Source: Burkholderiales bacterium (GTDB taxonomy: Bacteria > Pseudomonadota > Gammaproteobacteria > Burkholderiales > Burkholderiaceae_E). From it: a stretch of 50,223 nt of DNA. Of this stretch, positions 35,874 through 45,913 are shown in pieces. Within the stretch, counting starts at the first letter, position 1. Each line of letters starts with the position of its first letter. The stretch covers positions 1-50,223 of the forward strand of contig QEVL01000021.1 in assembly GCA_003577305.1 (NCBI GenBank), given 5' to 3'. Both the position numbers and the translations under genes were made by a program. The notes below the pieces were generated by a model. It was not told the DNA's origin. It was given only the letters and a program-made list of their open reading frames with translations, and ran no database searches.

Positions 35874-37459
35874 TTCACCACCGGCGGGGTCTCGAAGGTG
35901 TGGAAGGGTGCCGGGCTCGGCACGGTCCACTCCAGGCCGTGGGCGTTCTCCCAGACCCGGTCGGTGGCCTTGACGCCGCCGCGGATGCACTTGACGACGG
36001 CCCACAGGAAGATCAGCTGCGACAGGCCGAAGCCGAACGCGCCGATCGTGACGACCGCATTGAAGTCGGCGAACTGCATCGGGTAGTCGGCGTAGCGGCG
36101 CGGCATGCCGGCGAGCCCGAGGAAGTGCATCGGGAAGAAAGTGATGTTGAAGGTGATCATCGACATCCAGAAATGCCACTTGCCGAGCCTCTCGTCGTAC
36201 ATGTGGCCGGTCCACTTCGGCAGCCAGTAGTAGGTGCCGGCGAACAGCGCGAACAGCGACCCGGCCACCAGCACGTAGTGGAAGTGCGCGACGATGTAAT
36301 AGGTGTCGTGCAGCTGGATGTCGAGCGGGGCGACGGCCATGATCAGCCCGGTGAACCCGCCGATCGCGAACACGAAAATGAAGCCGGTCGCGAACAGCAT
36401 CGGCGTCTCGAAGGTCATCGATCCGCGCCACATCGTGGCCACCCAGTTGAAGATCTTCACGCCGGTGGGCACCGCGATCAGCATCGTCGCGTACATGAAG
36501 AACAGCTGGCCGGTGACCGGCATCCCGGTGGTGAACATGTGGTGCGCCCAGACGATCATCGACAGGATCGCGATCGAGGCGGTGGCGTAGACCATCGAGC
36601 TGTAGCCGAACAGCTTCTTGCGCGCGAAGGTCGGGATCACCTCGCTGATGATCCCGAACGCGGGCAGGATCATGATGTAGACCTCGGGGTGCCCGAAGAA
36701 CCAGAAGATGTGCTGGTACATCACCGGATCGCCGCCGCCGGCCGCGTTGAAGAACGAGGTGCCGAAGTGACGGTCGGTGAGCACCATCGTGATCGCGCCG
36801 GCAAGCACCGGCATCACCGCGAGCAGCAGGTAGGCGGTGATCAGCCAGGTCCAGCAGAACATCGGCATCTTCATCAGCGGCATGCCGGGCGCGCGCATGT
36901 TGAGGATCGTCGTGATGATGTTGATCGACCCCATGATCGAGCTGGCGCCCATCAGGTGCAGCGCGAGGATGGCGAGATCCATGCCCGGGCCCATCTGCAC
37001 CGACAGCGGCGCGTACAGCGTCCAGCCGGCCGCGGTGGCGCCGCCGGGCACGAAGTACGAGGCCACCAGCAGCGAGGCGGCCACCGGCAGCAGCCAGAAG
37101 CTGAAGTTGTTCATCCGCGCGAACGCCATGTCGGAGGCGCCGATCATCAGCGGCACCTGCCAGTTCGCGAAGCCGACGAAGGCCGGCATGACCGATCCGA
37201 ACACCATGATCAGGCCGTGCATCGTCGTGAGCTGGTTGAAGAACTCGGGCTGCAGGATCTGCAGGCCGGGCTGGAACAGCTCGGTGCGCAGCAGCAGCGC
37301 GTTCACCCCGCCGACGAGCAGCATCGCGAACGAGAACCACAGGTACATCGTGCCGATGTCCTTGTGGTTGGTCGCGAACAGCCAGCGGCGCCAGCCGGTC
37401 GGATGGTCGTGCGCGTGGTCGTGTGCGTGATCGGCGCGGTGGTCGAGGACGGCGCTCAT
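35870..37459 (-). CDS. coxA: Cytochrome c oxidase subunit I
   Basis: Catalytic subunit with haem a, haem a3 and CuB; twelve helices, 529 residues. Histidine ligands are visible in [33 protein letters not shown] (with the Glu of the D channel and the His-Tyr cofactor), [11 protein letters not shown] and [17 protein letters not shown] His/Asp-rich N-terminal stretch ([14 protein letters not shown]) precedes the first helix. Stop overlaps the following mini-gene. Confidence 0.98.
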   Translation of the reverse strand: MSAVLDHRADHAHDHAHDHPTGWRRWLFATNHKDIGTMYLWFSFAMLLVGGVNALLLRTELFQPGLQILQPEFFNQLTTMHGLIMVFGSVMPAFVGFANWQVPLMIGASDMAFARMNNFSFWLLPVAASLLVASYFVPGGATAAGWTLYAPLSVQMGPGMDLAILALHLMGASSIMGSINIITTILNMRAPGMPLMKMPMFCWTWLITAYLLLAVMPVLAGAITMVLTDRHFGTSFFNAAGGGDPVMYQHIFWFFGHPEVYIMILPAFGIISEVIPTFARKKLFGYSSMVYATASIAILSMIVWAHHMFTTGMPVTGQLFFMYATMLIAVPTGVKIFNWVATMWRGSMTFETPMLFATGFIFVFAIGGFTGLIMAVAPLDIQLHDTYYIVAHFHYVLVAGSLFALFAGTYYWLPKWTGHMYDERLGKWHFWMSMITFNITFFPMHFLGLAGMPRRYADYPMQFADFNAVVTIGAFGFGLSQLIFLWAVVKCIRGGVKATDRVWENAHGLEWTVPSPAPFHTFETPPVVK

Positions 37460-37520
37460 CTGGCTGTGCTCCTGCGGATTCGCTCTGTTTCGTTCGCGGC
37501 GCGGCGAAGAGGTTCGGCGC

Positions 37521-38702
37521 TCACTTGCGCGCGGCCGTCACTGCGGACGGCTGCACGACGTTGTCCTGTGCCTTGTTGCCCCAGGCGTTGCGGGTGTAGG
37601 TGATCACCGCCGCCAGCTCGACGTCGGAGAGCTGCTTGAAGGGGGCCATGGCGGTGCCGGGCCGGCCGTTGAGCACGACGTCGACCTGCGCCTGCGGCTT
37701 GCCGAGCACGACTTTCGAGCCGTCGAGCGCCGGGAAGGCGCCCGGCACGCCCTTGCCGTTGGCCTGGTGACAGGCCACGCAGTTGGCCGCGAAGACCTTC
37801 TCGCCACGCTCGCGCAGGTCGGCCAGCTGCCACTGCTTCGTCGGGTCGTCGGCCCTGGCGAGCATCTCCTTCTTCTTCTCGTCGACCCACTTCAGGTAGT
37901 CGGCCTCCGAGCGCACGTCGACGACGATCGGCATGAACGCGTGGTCCTTGCCGCACAGCTCGGCGCACTGGCCGCGGAACACCCCGATCTTCTCGGCCCT
38001 GAACCAGGTGTCGCGCACGAAGCCCGGGATCGCGTCCTGCTTGACGCCGAACGCCGGCACCATCCAGGCGTGGATCACGTCGTTGGCGGTGACCACGACG
38101 CGCACCTTCCTGTTGACCGGCACCACCAGCGGGTGGTCGACCTCCATCAGGTAGGTGTCGTTCTGCGCGCGGCGCGCCTTCGCGTCGGGATAGTTGCGAT
38201 CCTCGATCTGGTCGCGCGGGGTCGACAGCGTGGAGAGGTACGAGATGCCCTCGCCATCGCCCTTCAGGTAGTCGTAGCCCCAGCGCCACTGGTAGCCGGT
38301 GGCCTTCACCGTGAGGTCGGCGTTGGCGGTGTCCTTCTGCTCGACCACCATGCGCGTGGCCGGGATGGCCATGCCGACGATGATCAGGAAAGGCACGACG
38401 GTCCAGGCGATCTCGACCGCGGTGCTCTCGTGAAAGCTGGCCGGCTGGTGGCCGCGCGACTTGCGGTGCCTCCAGACCGAATAGAACATCACGCCGAAAA
38501 CGATGACGAAGATCGCCACGCAGATCCACATCACGAACCAGTGGATCCAGTGCTGCTCCTCGGCGATGCGCGTGACCGGCGTGGCGAGGTTCAACTGGCG
38601 CACTTTCGGCCCGCCAGGCATGTCGCCGACCGCTGCCGCGATCGAGGCCCAGCCTCCCAGTGCCCCCACGGCCAGTGCGTCGGCCATCCGCTTCAGTCTC
38701 AT
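37521..38702 (-). CDS. coxB: Cytochrome c oxidase subunit II with fused cytochrome c domain
   Basis: Accepts electrons from cytochrome c. 393 residues: signal-like N terminus, two transmembrane helices ([35 protein letters not shown]), a periplasmic cupredoxin with the CuA ligands [13 protein letters not shown] near 244-257, and a C-terminal cytochrome c domain with CVACH near 307-311 and the Met ligand region GTAMAPF. This caa3-type fusion gives the oxidase its own electron entry haem. Start ATG 38702. Confidence 0.97.
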   Translation of the reverse strand: MRLKRMADALAVGALGGWASIAAAVGDMPGGPKVRQLNLATPVTRIAEEQHWIHWFVMWICVAIFVIVFGVMFYSVWRHRKSRGHQPASFHESTAVEIAWTVVPFLIIVGMAIPATRMVVEQKDTANADLTVKATGYQWRWGYDYLKGDGEGISYLSTLSTPRDQIEDRNYPDAKARRAQNDTYLMEVDHPLVVPVNRKVRVVVTANDVIHAWMVPAFGVKQDAIPGFVRDTWFRAEKIGVFRGQCAELCGKDHAFMPIVVDVRSEADYLKWVDEKKKEMLARADDPTKQWQLADLRERGEKVFAANCVACHQANGKGVPGAFPALDGSKVVLGKPQAQVDVVLNGRPGTAMAPFKQLSDVELAAVITYTRNAWGNKAQDNVVQPSAVTAARK

Positions 38703-38738
38703 TGTCCCATCCCCGCCATTGCTCGTTCTTCGATCCGG

Positions 38739-39218
38739 TCAGCCCGTTCGCCCCCGGGCGAGCGCGCCACGCAATTCGCGTACCAGTTCCGCCTTGCGAT
38801 CGTCCGGCACGAAACGCCCGATCGCGATCTGCTCGCGCCCGCTCACCAGCCGGATCGGCTCGCGGCGCGAGCCGCCGTACTCGATGCGCACCCGCGCCGC
38901 CTCGCGTTCGAGCCGGTCGAGGCGCACGCCGGTGCTGGTTTCGACCGTCAGGCGCTGTGGCGTGGCGACGATCCGCTCGTAGTCGCCCGCATGGCGCCCG
39001 TAAGCGAGAAAGGCCACCGCCAGCGCGCCCACCTCGACCAGCGTGAACGGCACCACCACCCACGCACCGCCGGCCGCCAGCACCGCGGCGATCAGCAGCG
39101 AAAACAACGCCAGCGTGCCGAACCAGCCCCCGAGTTGGCCGGGCGTGAGCGCGCAGTTGCGCTTGAGCACCCACTGATGCCGGTCGGCCTCGGCGACATA
39201 CATCCAGCAATAGGCCAT
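38739..39218 (-). CDS. DUF2244 membrane protein
   Basis: 159 residues; two adjacent transmembrane helices (GGWFGTLALFSLLIAAVLAAG and VPFTLVEVGALAVAFLAYG) followed by a C-terminal domain DYERIVATPQRLTVETSTG to REQIAIGRFVPDDRKAELV. The DUF2244 family is commonly next to coxB in Alpha- and Betaproteobacteria. ATG 39218 preferred, starting MAYCWMYVAEADRHQWVL; the longer open frame to 39296 lies over the promoter. First gene of the cox operon. Confidence 0.85.
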   Translation of the reverse strand: MAYCWMYVAEADRHQWVLKRNCALTPGQLGGWFGTLALFSLLIAAVLAAGGAWVVVPFTLVEVGALAVAFLAYGRHAGDYERIVATPQRLTVETSTGVRLDRLEREAARVRIEYGGSRREPIRLVSGREQIAIGRFVPDDRKAELVRELRGALARGRTG

Positions 39219-39267
39219 GACGTACGGTACGCCTTGTTCCGCATCAAAGCTTTTGTTGCGGTCACGG

Positions 39268-39296
39268 ATTATAGGGGGCCCGCACCCCGTCAGCAA
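39268..39296 (-). promoter_or_regulatory. Sigma-70 promoter of the DUF2244-cox operon
   Basis: Minus strand TTGCTG (39296-39291), 17-base spacer, perfect TATAAT (39273-39268). It would start transcription about 43 bases before the DUF2244 ATG and drive the cox genes. It lies in the 93-base gap to the bioC-like gene. Confidence 0.75.
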
Positions 39297-39311
39297 ATGG
39301 CCCGGAAACCT

Positions 39312-40217
39312 TTACTGGCCTCGCGGGTATCGGCCGATCGAGCTGCGTTGCACGAACCCGATCGGCGCCAGCCCGTCGCCGCGACGCTTGCGCTGCGGGC
39401 ACCAGGCGTGGCCGAAGACCAGCTCGACCGTGAGCTGCAGGCGACCGTCGCTGCGCCGCAGTGATTCGAGCGCGCGCAGCCATGCGTCGCGATGCGCGCG
39501 CCCGAGCAGGCCGCGAGAGCGGCCGCGCAACGCGTTGCCGCCGAGCGCGCGCAGGTCGGCGAGCATCGCGCCGGCGTCGCTCCAGGACAGCTGCAGGCGT
39601 TCGCTGTCCATCACCGGTTCGGCGAAACCTGCGGCGCCGAGCAGGTCGCCCACGTCGTGCAGGTCGTGGAAGTGCATGATGCGGGCGCCCAGCGCGCGCA
39701 CTTCGGCGAGCGTGTCCACGCCGAAGAAGGAGAACTGCAGCAGCGCGCCGGGTCGGGCCACCCGATGGAACTCGGCGAGCGCCCGTTCGGGCGCCTCGAA
39801 CCAGTGCAGCGCGAGGTTCGACCAGACGAGGTCGACGCTGGAGTCGGCCAGCGGCAGCGCGCGGGCATCGGCCGCCACGATCCGCGCCACCGGTTGCTCG
39901 CCTCGCGCGCGCAGGCGTGCGAAGAACCCCTGCTGCGGCGGCGCGAGCGCGACGCGAGCCGCGCGCACCATGGCCAGCGCGGAATCGAGCCCGATCAGTT
40001 CGGCCGCCGGATAGCGCTTCTTCAGCGCGAGCAGACCGCGCCCGGCCCCGCAGCCGACGTCGATCACGCTGCGCGGCGCGAGCCTGACCGGGTCGAGCCG
40101 CTCGAGCATGCGCGCCTCGACCTCGGCGAACAGGAAATCGGCACTGCCCGGCGAGGCAGCACGGCGCGAGAACTGGCGCCGCACCGCCGACGGGTCTAGG
40201 TCGGGTGCAGTAAGCAT
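39312..40217 (-). CDS. bioC: BioC-like malonyl-ACP O-methyltransferase
   Basis: SAM-dependent methyltransferase of 301 residues. FSRRAAS near the start, motif I VIDVGCGAGRGLLALKKRYP, then ELIGLDSALAMVRAA, ADARALPLADSSVDLVWSNL (motif III/IV with ALHWFEAPE), and ARPGALLQFSFFGVDTLAEV. This matches BioC, which methylates malonyl-ACP to open biotin synthesis; no other bio gene is in the window, so a related methyltransferase is possible. A TATACT at 40230-40225 ends 7 bases before the ATG, suggesting a leaderless mRNA. Confidence 0.8.
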   Translation of the reverse strand: MLTAPDLDPSAVRRQFSRRAASPGSADFLFAEVEARMLERLDPVRLAPRSVIDVGCGAGRGLLALKKRYPAAELIGLDSALAMVRAARVALAPPQQGFFARLRARGEQPVARIVAADARALPLADSSVDLVWSNLALHWFEAPERALAEFHRVARPGALLQFSFFGVDTLAEVRALGARIMHFHDLHDVGDLLGAAGFAEPVMDSERLQLSWSDAGAMLADLRALGGNALRGRSRGLLGRAHRDAWLRALESLRRSDGRLQLTVELVFGHAWCPQRKRRGDGLAPIGFVQRSSIGRYPRGQ

Positions 40218-40257
40218 CGTGCGCAGTATAGGTGCGCGATCGGTTCCAATGATCGCC

Positions 40258-41148
40258 ATGAACGCGCGCCTCAGGGTCTCGTTGCGAAGCGCCATCGCGC
40301 AGCCGCTGCGGCGCGCCTGCGCGGGCTTCTTCGACGCCTGGCTGCCGGCCGCGTGCATCGTCTGCGGCGGCGCGCGCAGCGACTCGCTGTGCCCGGAATG
40401 CGAGGCCGGGTTGCCGGGCCATGCGGCGATGCGCTGCGCGTGCTGCGCGATCGCGTTGCCGCAACCGGACACCGCGCCGCCAACGCAAGCCGCCGGGCGG
40501 GCGCAATCGGAGAGCGAGCCGCGGGCTGCGCGCTGCGCCGAATGCGAAGCCGACCCGCCCGGGTTTTCGGCCACCCTCGTGCTGGCCGACTATGCCCCGC
40601 CGCTCGACCGACTGGTGCACGCGCTGAAGTTCGGCCGCGATGCCGCGCTCGCGCCGCCGCTCGGTCGCGCGCTGGCGCGCCGGCTCGCGGCCGCACTCCC
40701 CGAGTGTGCCGGCAGCGCCGACCGGGCGCCTGCGGCCGCGCGGGGCGAGACGGCAACACCGGTCGTCACCGCGATCCCGCTGTCGATCGACCGGTTGGCC
40801 TGGCGCGGCTTCAACCAGTCGCTGGAAATCGCGCGGGCGCTCGCGCGGGCGCGGCGGCTGCCGCTCGATCACCGGCTGCTCGCGCGCACCCGCTCCGGCA
40901 TGCCGGCCTCGACGCTGCACGCGCGTGAGCGCCGGCTCGCGCTGGCCGGGGCGTTCGCGGCGCCGCAAGCGCTCGCGGCACGCACCGTGATCGTCGTCGA
41001 CGACGTGATGACCACCGGCGCCACACTGCGGGCGGCGGCCGACGCGCTGCGCAGCGCCGGCGCCGCGCGTGTGATTAACTGCGTGGTCGCCCGCACTGCA
41101 CACGCCGATGCAAGACGCGATCGTCCACGTCGTCCTGGTTCACCCTGA
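40258..41148 (+). CDS. comF: ComF-family phosphoribosyltransferase-like protein
   Basis: Homologue of ComF/GntX, used in DNA uptake in competent bacteria. 296 residues. An N-terminal zinc-finger-like region (CIVCGG...CPECEAG; CACC; CAECEAD) precedes [15 protein letters not shown] and a phosphoribosyltransferase domain with [13 protein letters not shown] and the PRPP loop [17 protein letters not shown] 40249 three codons upstream is an alternative start. The 3' end overlaps trmL by 41 bases in another frame, an unusually long overlap. Confidence 0.9.
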   Translation: MNARLRVSLRSAIAQPLRRACAGFFDAWLPAACIVCGGARSDSLCPECEAGLPGHAAMRCACCAIALPQPDTAPPTQAAGRAQSESEPRAARCAECEADPPGFSATLVLADYAPPLDRLVHALKFGRDAALAPPLGRALARRLAAALPECAGSADRAPAAARGETATPVVTAIPLSIDRLAWRGFNQSLEIARALARARRLPLDHRLLARTRSGMPASTLHARERRLALAGAFAAPQALAARTVIVVDDVMTTGATLRAAADALRSAGAARVINCVVARTAHADARRDRPRRPGSP

Positions 41149-41614
41149 GATCCCGCCGAACACGGGCAACGTGATCCGGCTGTGCGCGAACACCGGCGCG
41201 AGCCTGCACCTGGTCGAGCCGCTGGGTTTCGCGCTCGATTCGGCGAGACTGCGTCGCGCCGGCCTCGACTACCACGAGTTCGCGACGATCCGGGTGCATG
41301 CGAGCTGGGAGGCCTTCGTCGCGCAGCAGCGGCCACGCCGCATGTTCGCGCTCACCACCCGCGGCGGACGCAGGCCCGCCGAGGTCGCCTTCGAGCGCGG
41401 CGACTGCCTGGTGTTCGGTTCCGAGACGCGCGGCCTGCCCGAGGCGATCCTCGCGCAGTTCGCGCCTGCGCAGCGCCTGCGCCTGCCGATGCGCCCGGGC
41501 AATCGCAGCCTGAACCTGTCGAACGCGGTGGCGGTCACCGTCTTCGAGGCCTGGCGGCAGTTCGGCTTCGAGGGCGCCGACGACCTCGCGGCCGGCGGCC
41601 CGCTCAGGACCTGA
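41108..41614 (+). CDS. trmL: tRNA (cytidine(34)-2'-O)-methyltransferase
   Basis: SPOUT-family enzyme methylating the wobble base of tRNA-Leu. 168 residues. [20 protein letters not shown], then [20 protein letters not shown] and the knot motifs [15 protein letters not shown] and [20 protein letters not shown]. Start ATG 41108 inside the comF end; the 3' end converges with and overlaps the LOG gene by 11 bases. Confidence 0.95.
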   Translation: MQDAIVHVVLVHPEIPPNTGNVIRLCANTGASLHLVEPLGFALDSARLRRAGLDYHEFATIRVHASWEAFVAQQRPRRMFALTTRGGRRPAEVAFERGDCLVFGSETRGLPEAILAQFAPAQRLRLPMRPGNRSLNLSNAVAVTVFEAWRQFGFEGADDLAAGGPLRT

Positions 41615-42173
41615 ACAGCCGGTCGAGCAGCGGCTCGATCCGCGGCTCCTGCACGATGAAGTCGATGTCGCCCGGCAGCACGAAGCCGCGTGCGACGAAC
41701 TCGCGGCAGGCCGCGAGCAGGGTGTCGAAGTAGCCGTCGAGGTTGTACAGGCCCACCGGCTTGGTCTGCTGGCCGATCTGCCGCAGCGTGAGCACCTCGA
41801 ACAGCTCGTCGAGCGTGCCCAGCCCGCCGGGCAGCGTGACGAAGGCGTCGGACAGTTCGATCATGCGCTGCTTGCGCACCGCCATGTCGACCACGATCTC
41901 GAGCCGGGTGACCCCGGGATGGGCCGGTTCGCGAGCCATCAGCGGGCGCGGGATGACGCCGATCACCTCGCCGCCTGCGGCCAGCGCCGCATCGGCCACC
42001 GCCGCCATCAGGCCGACCCGCCCGCCACCGAACACGATTCCCAGGCCGCGGGCAGCGATCGCGCGGCCGGTCTCGCGCGCGGCCTCGAGGTATTTCGGCT
42101 CGGCGCCCGCCTTCGCGCCACAGAACACGCCGATCCACTTGCGTGCGTCGGCCCGAGTGATCGCGTTGCTCAT
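41604..42173 (-). CDS. LOG-family phosphoribohydrolase (TIGR00730 type)
   Basis: Cleaves ribose phosphate from nucleoside monophosphates (cytokinin-activating LOG family). 189 residues. [36 protein letters not shown], the catalytic MRxxKxxM-like [12 protein letters not shown] and the signature [13 protein letters not shown] with Glu123. Start ATG 42173 overlaps the gpsA stop (ATGA). The true substrate in bacteria is often AMP-like. Confidence 0.92.
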   Translation of the reverse strand: MSNAITRADARKWIGVFCGAKAGAEPKYLEAARETGRAIAARGLGIVFGGGRVGLMAAVADAALAAGGEVIGVIPRPLMAREPAHPGVTRLEIVVDMAVRKQRMIELSDAFVTLPGGLGTLDELFEVLTLRQIGQQTKPVGLYNLDGYFDTLLAACREFVARGFVLPGDIDFIVQEPRIEPLLDRLFRS

Positions 42174-43183
42174 GCGGTGCGGTCGTTCTCGTTGCGCGGT
42201 TCGCGCGACAGCAAGGCGAGCACGGCCTCGCGCGCGCGCTGGCGCCCGGCCAGCACCGCGTTCACTGCCGAGACGATCGGCATCTCCACCCCATGCGTGC
42301 GCGCGAGCGCCTCGGCGGCCTGCGCGCAGTGCACGCCTTCGGCGACGTGGCCGAGTTGCGCGACGATCGTCTCCAGCGACTCGCCCGCAGCCAGCGCCAG
42401 ACCCACCTGGCGGTTGCGCGAGAGGTCGCCGGTGCAGGTGAGGACCAGGTCGCCGAGGCCGGTCAGCCCCATGAAGGTCTCGGCGCGCGCGCCCATCGCG
42501 GTGCCGAGCCGCACCGTCTCGGCCAGCCCGCGGGTGATCAGCGCGGCGCGCGCGTTCTGGCCGAGCGACAGGCCGTCGCAGATGCCGGCGGCAATGGCCA
42601 TCACGTTCTTCAGCGCGCCGCCGAGCTCCACGCCGATCACGTCGTCGCTGCGATAGATGCGCGCCGGCCCGTGATGGAAAGCCTCGACGGCCGCGGCCTG
42701 CAAGTCGGCCGACGCCGACGCCACGGTCAGCGCGACCGGCAAGCCGGCCGCCACCTCCTGCGCGAAGCTCGGCCCCGAGAGCACCGCCGCGTCGTGCCGG
42801 TGGAGTTCTTCGGCGGCAAGCTCGTGCGGCAGCCGCCCGGTTGCCGCCTCGATGCCCTTGCACAGCCAGACCACGCCGCGCGTTGCCGCGGCAAGCGCGG
42901 CGTCGAGCACGCGCAGCGTCGGGCGCAGGCCCGCCACCGGCGTGGCGACCACTGCGAGCGAGCCGGCCGCGTCGAGCCACCGGCACGCGGCAACCGCGTC
43001 GTCGGTGAATTCGATCTGCGGCGCAAGCGCGACGCCCGGCAGGTAGCGTTCGTTGCAACGCGCCTCGCGCAGCGCCTCGACCAGTTGGCGGTCGCGCGCC
43101 CACAGCATCACCGGATGGCGCTTCGCGGCGTGCACCGCCAGCGCCGTGCCCCAGGCGCCGGCACCGAAGATCGCGATTCGCAC
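42170..43183 (-). CDS. gpsA: Glycerol-3-phosphate dehydrogenase [NAD(P)+]
   Basis: Makes sn-glycerol 3-phosphate from DHAP for phospholipids. 337 residues. N-terminal Rossmann motif [47 protein letters not shown] and the catalytic Lys in [43 protein letters not shown] region completes the signature. Start GTG 43183. Last but one of the secB-grx group; coupled to the LOG gene. Confidence 0.97.
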   Translation of the reverse strand: MRIAIFGAGAWGTALAVHAAKRHPVMLWARDRQLVEALREARCNERYLPGVALAPQIEFTDDAVAACRWLDAAGSLAVVATPVAGLRPTLRVLDAALAAATRGVVWLCKGIEAATGRLPHELAAEELHRHDAAVLSGPSFAQEVAAGLPVALTVASASADLQAAAVEAFHHGPARIYRSDDVIGVELGGALKNVMAIAAGICDGLSLGQNARAALITRGLAETVRLGTAMGARAETFMGLTGLGDLVLTCTGDLSRNRQVGLALAAGESLETIVAQLGHVAEGVHCAQAAEALARTHGVEMPIVSAVNAVLAGRQRAREAVLALLSREPRNENDRTA

Positions 43184-43199
43184 GTCGGGCGCCCCCGGC

Positions 43200-43679
43200 T
43201 CAGCGGCCCCAGACCTCGCCGGCGCTCACGAACCCCGTGGCGCCATCGCGATGCCGCACGCGCAGCCAGCCGGCGGGTGCGCTCGCCTCAAGCACTTCGA
43301 GCAGCACGCCGCGCTCGACCTGCACGACCAGTTCGCCGTTGGGCTGCGCGGTGCGGCGGATTGCCGCGAGCGTACTGGCGACCACGTGCCGCGACTCGCC
43401 GAGGTCGGCACGACGAATCCACAGCACGTCGCCGCTCATGTCGCGCACCTTGACCCACTGATTCAGCGCCGACAGCACTTCGAGCGGGGTGCCGCGCACC
43501 ACGATGAACAGCTTTCCGGCGTGATCGGACGGGCCGTCGTACAGGATCGCGGCAGGTACCGCGACCTCGCGATAGCCGGCTTCCGGCGCCTGGGCCGGCG
43601 CCTGCGCGCTCGCCGCTGCCAGCCCCAGCCCGACGAGGGCTCCGGAAATGGCTCGCTGAGTGGCACGGCGCCGCGTCAG
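43200..43679 (-). CDS. Secreted SH3-domain protein with apparent CTG start
   Basis: Periplasmic protein with two bacterial SH3 repeats. Translating upstream of the GTG at 43502 gives clear continuing protein: a signal peptide ([20 protein letters not shown]), a short Ala/Pro linker, then [16 protein letters not shown] and the first SH3 ([20 protein letters not shown]), [13 protein letters not shown], and the second SH3 ([20 protein letters not shown]). No ATG, GTG or TTG opens this frame before the signal peptide; a CTG at 43679 overlaps the secB stop (CTGA), so it is the best start (159 residues). Likely peptidoglycan or ligand binding; exact role unknown. Confidence 0.82.
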   Translation of the reverse strand: MTRRRATQRAISGALVGLGLAAASAQAPAQAPEAGYREVAVPAAILYDGPSDHAGKLFIVVRGTPLEVLSALNQWVKVRDMSGDVLWIRRADLGESRHVVASTLAAIRRTAQPNGELVVQVERGVLLEVLEASAPAGWLRVRHRDGATGFVSAGEVWGR

Positions 43680-44155
43680 TGCGCGGTGCCCGGCAGGATG
43701 ATGCCCGATCCCTGCTGCTCGGCGCGCTGCTGGGCCAACCGCTGCTGATAGAGCGCCTCGAAGTTGATCTCGGCCAGATGGATCGGCGGGAACCCGGTGC
43801 GCTGCACGACATCGGCAACGTTCGAGCGCAGGTACGGATAGACGATGTTCGGGCAGATCACGTTCAGCAGCAAATCCATCTGGTCGGCCGGAATGTTGCG
43901 CATCTCGAAAATGCCGCCCTGCTTCGCCTCGACCAGGAACGCAGTCTTGTCACCGACCTTGGTGGTGACGGTGACGGTGACCGTGGACTCGTAGACGCCT
44001 TCGGCGAGCTGCTCGCTGCCGACGTCCATCTGGATCTCCACCGACGGCTGCTGCGTGTCGAGGAAGATGCGCGGCGCGTTGGGAATCTCCAGCGAGAGAT
44101 CCTTGAGATAGACCCGCTGGATGGCGAAGACCGGGGCTTGCGCCTGCTCGCTCAT
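43676..44155 (-). CDS. secB: Protein-export chaperone SecB
   Basis: Tetrameric cytosolic chaperone that hands unfolded precursors to SecA. 159 residues. [20 protein letters not shown] at the N terminus, [20 protein letters not shown] and then [10 protein letters not shown], and [20 protein letters not shown] then [20 protein letters not shown] are diagnostic. Start ATG 44155. The stop is shared with the SH3 gene start. Confidence 0.98.
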   Translation of the reverse strand: MSEQAQAPVFAIQRVYLKDLSLEIPNAPRIFLDTQQPSVEIQMDVGSEQLAEGVYESTVTVTVTTKVGDKTAFLVEAKQGGIFEMRNIPADQMDLLLNVICPNIVYPYLRSNVADVVQRTGFPPIHLAEINFEALYQQRLAQQRAEQQGSGIILPGTAH

Positions 44156-44227
44156 GGGTGTTCCTCGGTGGGTGCCGGCGACCGGCCGGCTGGAGTGGAG
44201 TGGAAATCCGGGGACGGCGAACCGGCC

Positions 44228-44488
44228 TCAGCCGCGCAGCAGCGGGATCAGTTCGTCCGCGGCGTCGAGTTCGGCCAGGTCGTCGAAGCCGCCGACGTGC
44301 CGCTCGCCGACGTAGATCTGCGGAACGGTGCGCCGCCCGGTGCGGGCGATCATTTCATCGCGCAGCGACGGTTCGAGGTCGATGCGCAGCTTCTCGATGG
44401 AGGTGACGCCGCGCGCCTCGAGCAGCCGCTCGGCGCGCACGCACCAGGGACACGTCGCGGTGCAGTACATCAGGACGCGTGCAGTCAT
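44228..44488 (-). CDS. grxC: Glutaredoxin 3
   Basis: Dithiol glutaredoxin of 86 residues. Active site CPWC (Cys13, Cys16) in [16 protein letters not shown], then the glutathione-binding [21 protein letters not shown]. Start ATG 44488. 72 bases upstream of secB. Confidence 0.97.
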   Translation of the reverse strand: MTARVLMYCTATCPWCVRAERLLEARGVTSIEKLRIDLEPSLRDEMIARTGRRTVPQIYVGERHVGGFDDLAELDAADELIPLLRG

Positions 44489-44507
44489 GGGTCGATCTCT
44501 CCTCGCC

Positions 44508-44909
44508 TCACTTGACCACCGGCAGGCCGGCTTGCCGCCACGACTGCAGTCCGCCGCCCAGGTTGAAGACGTCGCTGCGACCGGCCTTGCGCAGGATGCC
44601 GGCGGCCCGGCTGGATGTGACGCCGCTCGCGCAGCACAGCAGCACCGGCTTGCCGGGAGGCAGCTCGCCGACGCGCTTCTCGAGTTCGCCCATCGGGATG
44701 TTGCGTGCATTCGGCAGGTGGCCGCCCGAGAAATCGGCCTGCGAACGCACGTCGAGCACGATCGCGCCGGTGTCGTTGATCAGGCGGGTTGCGCCCAGCG
44801 TGTCAAGCGAGGGGCCGGAGGCACCGCGCATCACCATCGGCCAGAGCAGCATGGCCCCGGAGACGAGGGCGACGGCGATCAGCACGAGGTTTTCGGTGAT
44901 GAAGTCCAC
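44508..44909 (-). CDS. Membrane-anchored rhodanese-like protein
   Basis: 133 residues: an N-terminal transmembrane helix ([20 protein letters not shown]), then a rhodanese domain with [20 protein letters not shown] and [11 protein letters not shown] and the active loop [13 protein letters not shown] (Cys93). Sulfur transfer is presumed; the rhodanese-grxC-secB order is conserved in Betaproteobacteria. Start GTG 44909. Confidence 0.92.
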   Translation of the reverse strand: MDFITENLVLIAVALVSGAMLLWPMVMRGASGPSLDTLGATRLINDTGAIVLDVRSQADFSGGHLPNARNIPMGELEKRVGELPPGKPVLLCCASGVTSSRAAGILRKAGRSDVFNLGGGLQSWRQAGLPVVK

Positions 44910-44979
44910 GGGTCTGCAATCGGTCTGCGAAACGGTGGATTATAGAATAGCGGTTCGTCCGCCACGCCGATCGCCACCG

Positions 44980-45738
44980 ATGACATACCGACTCGTGCTG
45001 CTGCGCCACGGCGAAAGCCAGTGGAACCTCGAAAACCGCTTCACCGGCTGGACCGACGTCGACCTCACCGAGACCGGCCTCGGCGAGGCGCGCCGCGCCG
45101 GCCAGCTGCTCAGGGCGGAAGGCTTCGACTTCGACCTCGCGTTCACCTCGGTGCTCAAGCGCGCGATCCGCACCCTCTGGACGGTGCTCGACGAGATGGA
45201 CCGGATGTGGATCCCGGTGGTGCACCACTGGCGCCTGAACGAGCGCCACTACGGCGCGCTGCAGGGGCTCAACAAGGCCGAGACCGCGGCCCGCTTCGGC
45301 GACCAGCAGGTGCTCGTCTGGCGCCGCGCGTATGCGATCGCCCCCGATCCGCTGCCTGCCGGCGACCCGCGCGGCGCCGAGAACGACCCGCGCTATGCCG
45401 ATCTGCGCGCGAGCGAGATTCCGCGCACCGAGTGCCTGAAAGACACCGTCGCCCGCGTCGTTCCGTACTGGAACGAGACGATCGCTCCCGCGATCCGCCT
45501 GGGCAAGCGGGTGATCGTGGCCGCACACGGCAATTCGCTGCGCGCGCTGATCAAGCACCTCGATGCGATCGGCGACGAGGAGATCGTCCACCTGAACATC
45601 CCCACCGGGCGACCGCTGGTCTACGAACTCGACGAAGCGATGCGTCCGGTGCGCAACTACTATCTCGGCGACCAGGCCGAGATCGAGGCCGCGATGGCAG
45701 CGGTCGCCGCCCAGGGCAAGGCGCGTCCGCCCGCCTGA
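44980..45738 (+). CDS. gpmA: 2,3-bisphosphoglycerate-dependent phosphoglycerate mutase
   Basis: Interconverts 3- and 2-phosphoglycerate in glycolysis. 252 residues. Phosphohistidine His10 in [46 protein letters not shown], and the second histidine in [18 protein letters not shown]. The upstream gap (divergent from rhodanese) has TATAGA near 44941 as a possible -10. ATG 44980. Confidence 0.97.
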   Translation: MTYRLVLLRHGESQWNLENRFTGWTDVDLTETGLGEARRAGQLLRAEGFDFDLAFTSVLKRAIRTLWTVLDEMDRMWIPVVHHWRLNERHYGALQGLNKAETAARFGDQQVLVWRRAYAIAPDPLPAGDPRGAENDPRYADLRASEIPRTECLKDTVARVVPYWNETIAPAIRLGKRVIVAAHGNSLRALIKHLDAIGDEEIVHLNIPTGRPLVYELDEAMRPVRNYYLGDQAEIEAAMAAVAAQGKARPPA

Positions 45739-45749
45739 GGCATCCGCGG

Positions 45750-45783
45750 GCCGGGGGTGCCCGCACCGGGCGCCACCCCCGGC
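45750..45783 (+). terminator. Strong hairpin after gpmA
   Basis: GCCGGGGGTG (45750-45759) pairs perfectly with CACCCCCGGC (45774-45783), loop of 14, starting 11 bases after the gpmA stop. No T tract follows. Confidence 0.6.
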
Positions 45784-45841
45784 GGCGGCAGATGGCCGCC
45801 GGCCGGACGTGCCATCGGCCACCCGCGCAGGCGCCGCGGTT

Positions 45842-45847
45842 TATACT
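45842..45847 (+). promoter_or_regulatory. Candidate -10 of ctpA
   Basis: TATACT in the 175-base gpmA-ctpA gap, 66 bases before the ctpA ATG. No good -35 at 17 bases upstream, so confidence is moderate. Confidence 0.4.
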
Positions 45848-45913
45848 GGCCCGTCGGGCAGACGGCGTGCGGCGCGAGGTGAAGCGCCGGCCGCTCTGCC
45901 TGCAGGATGTTCG

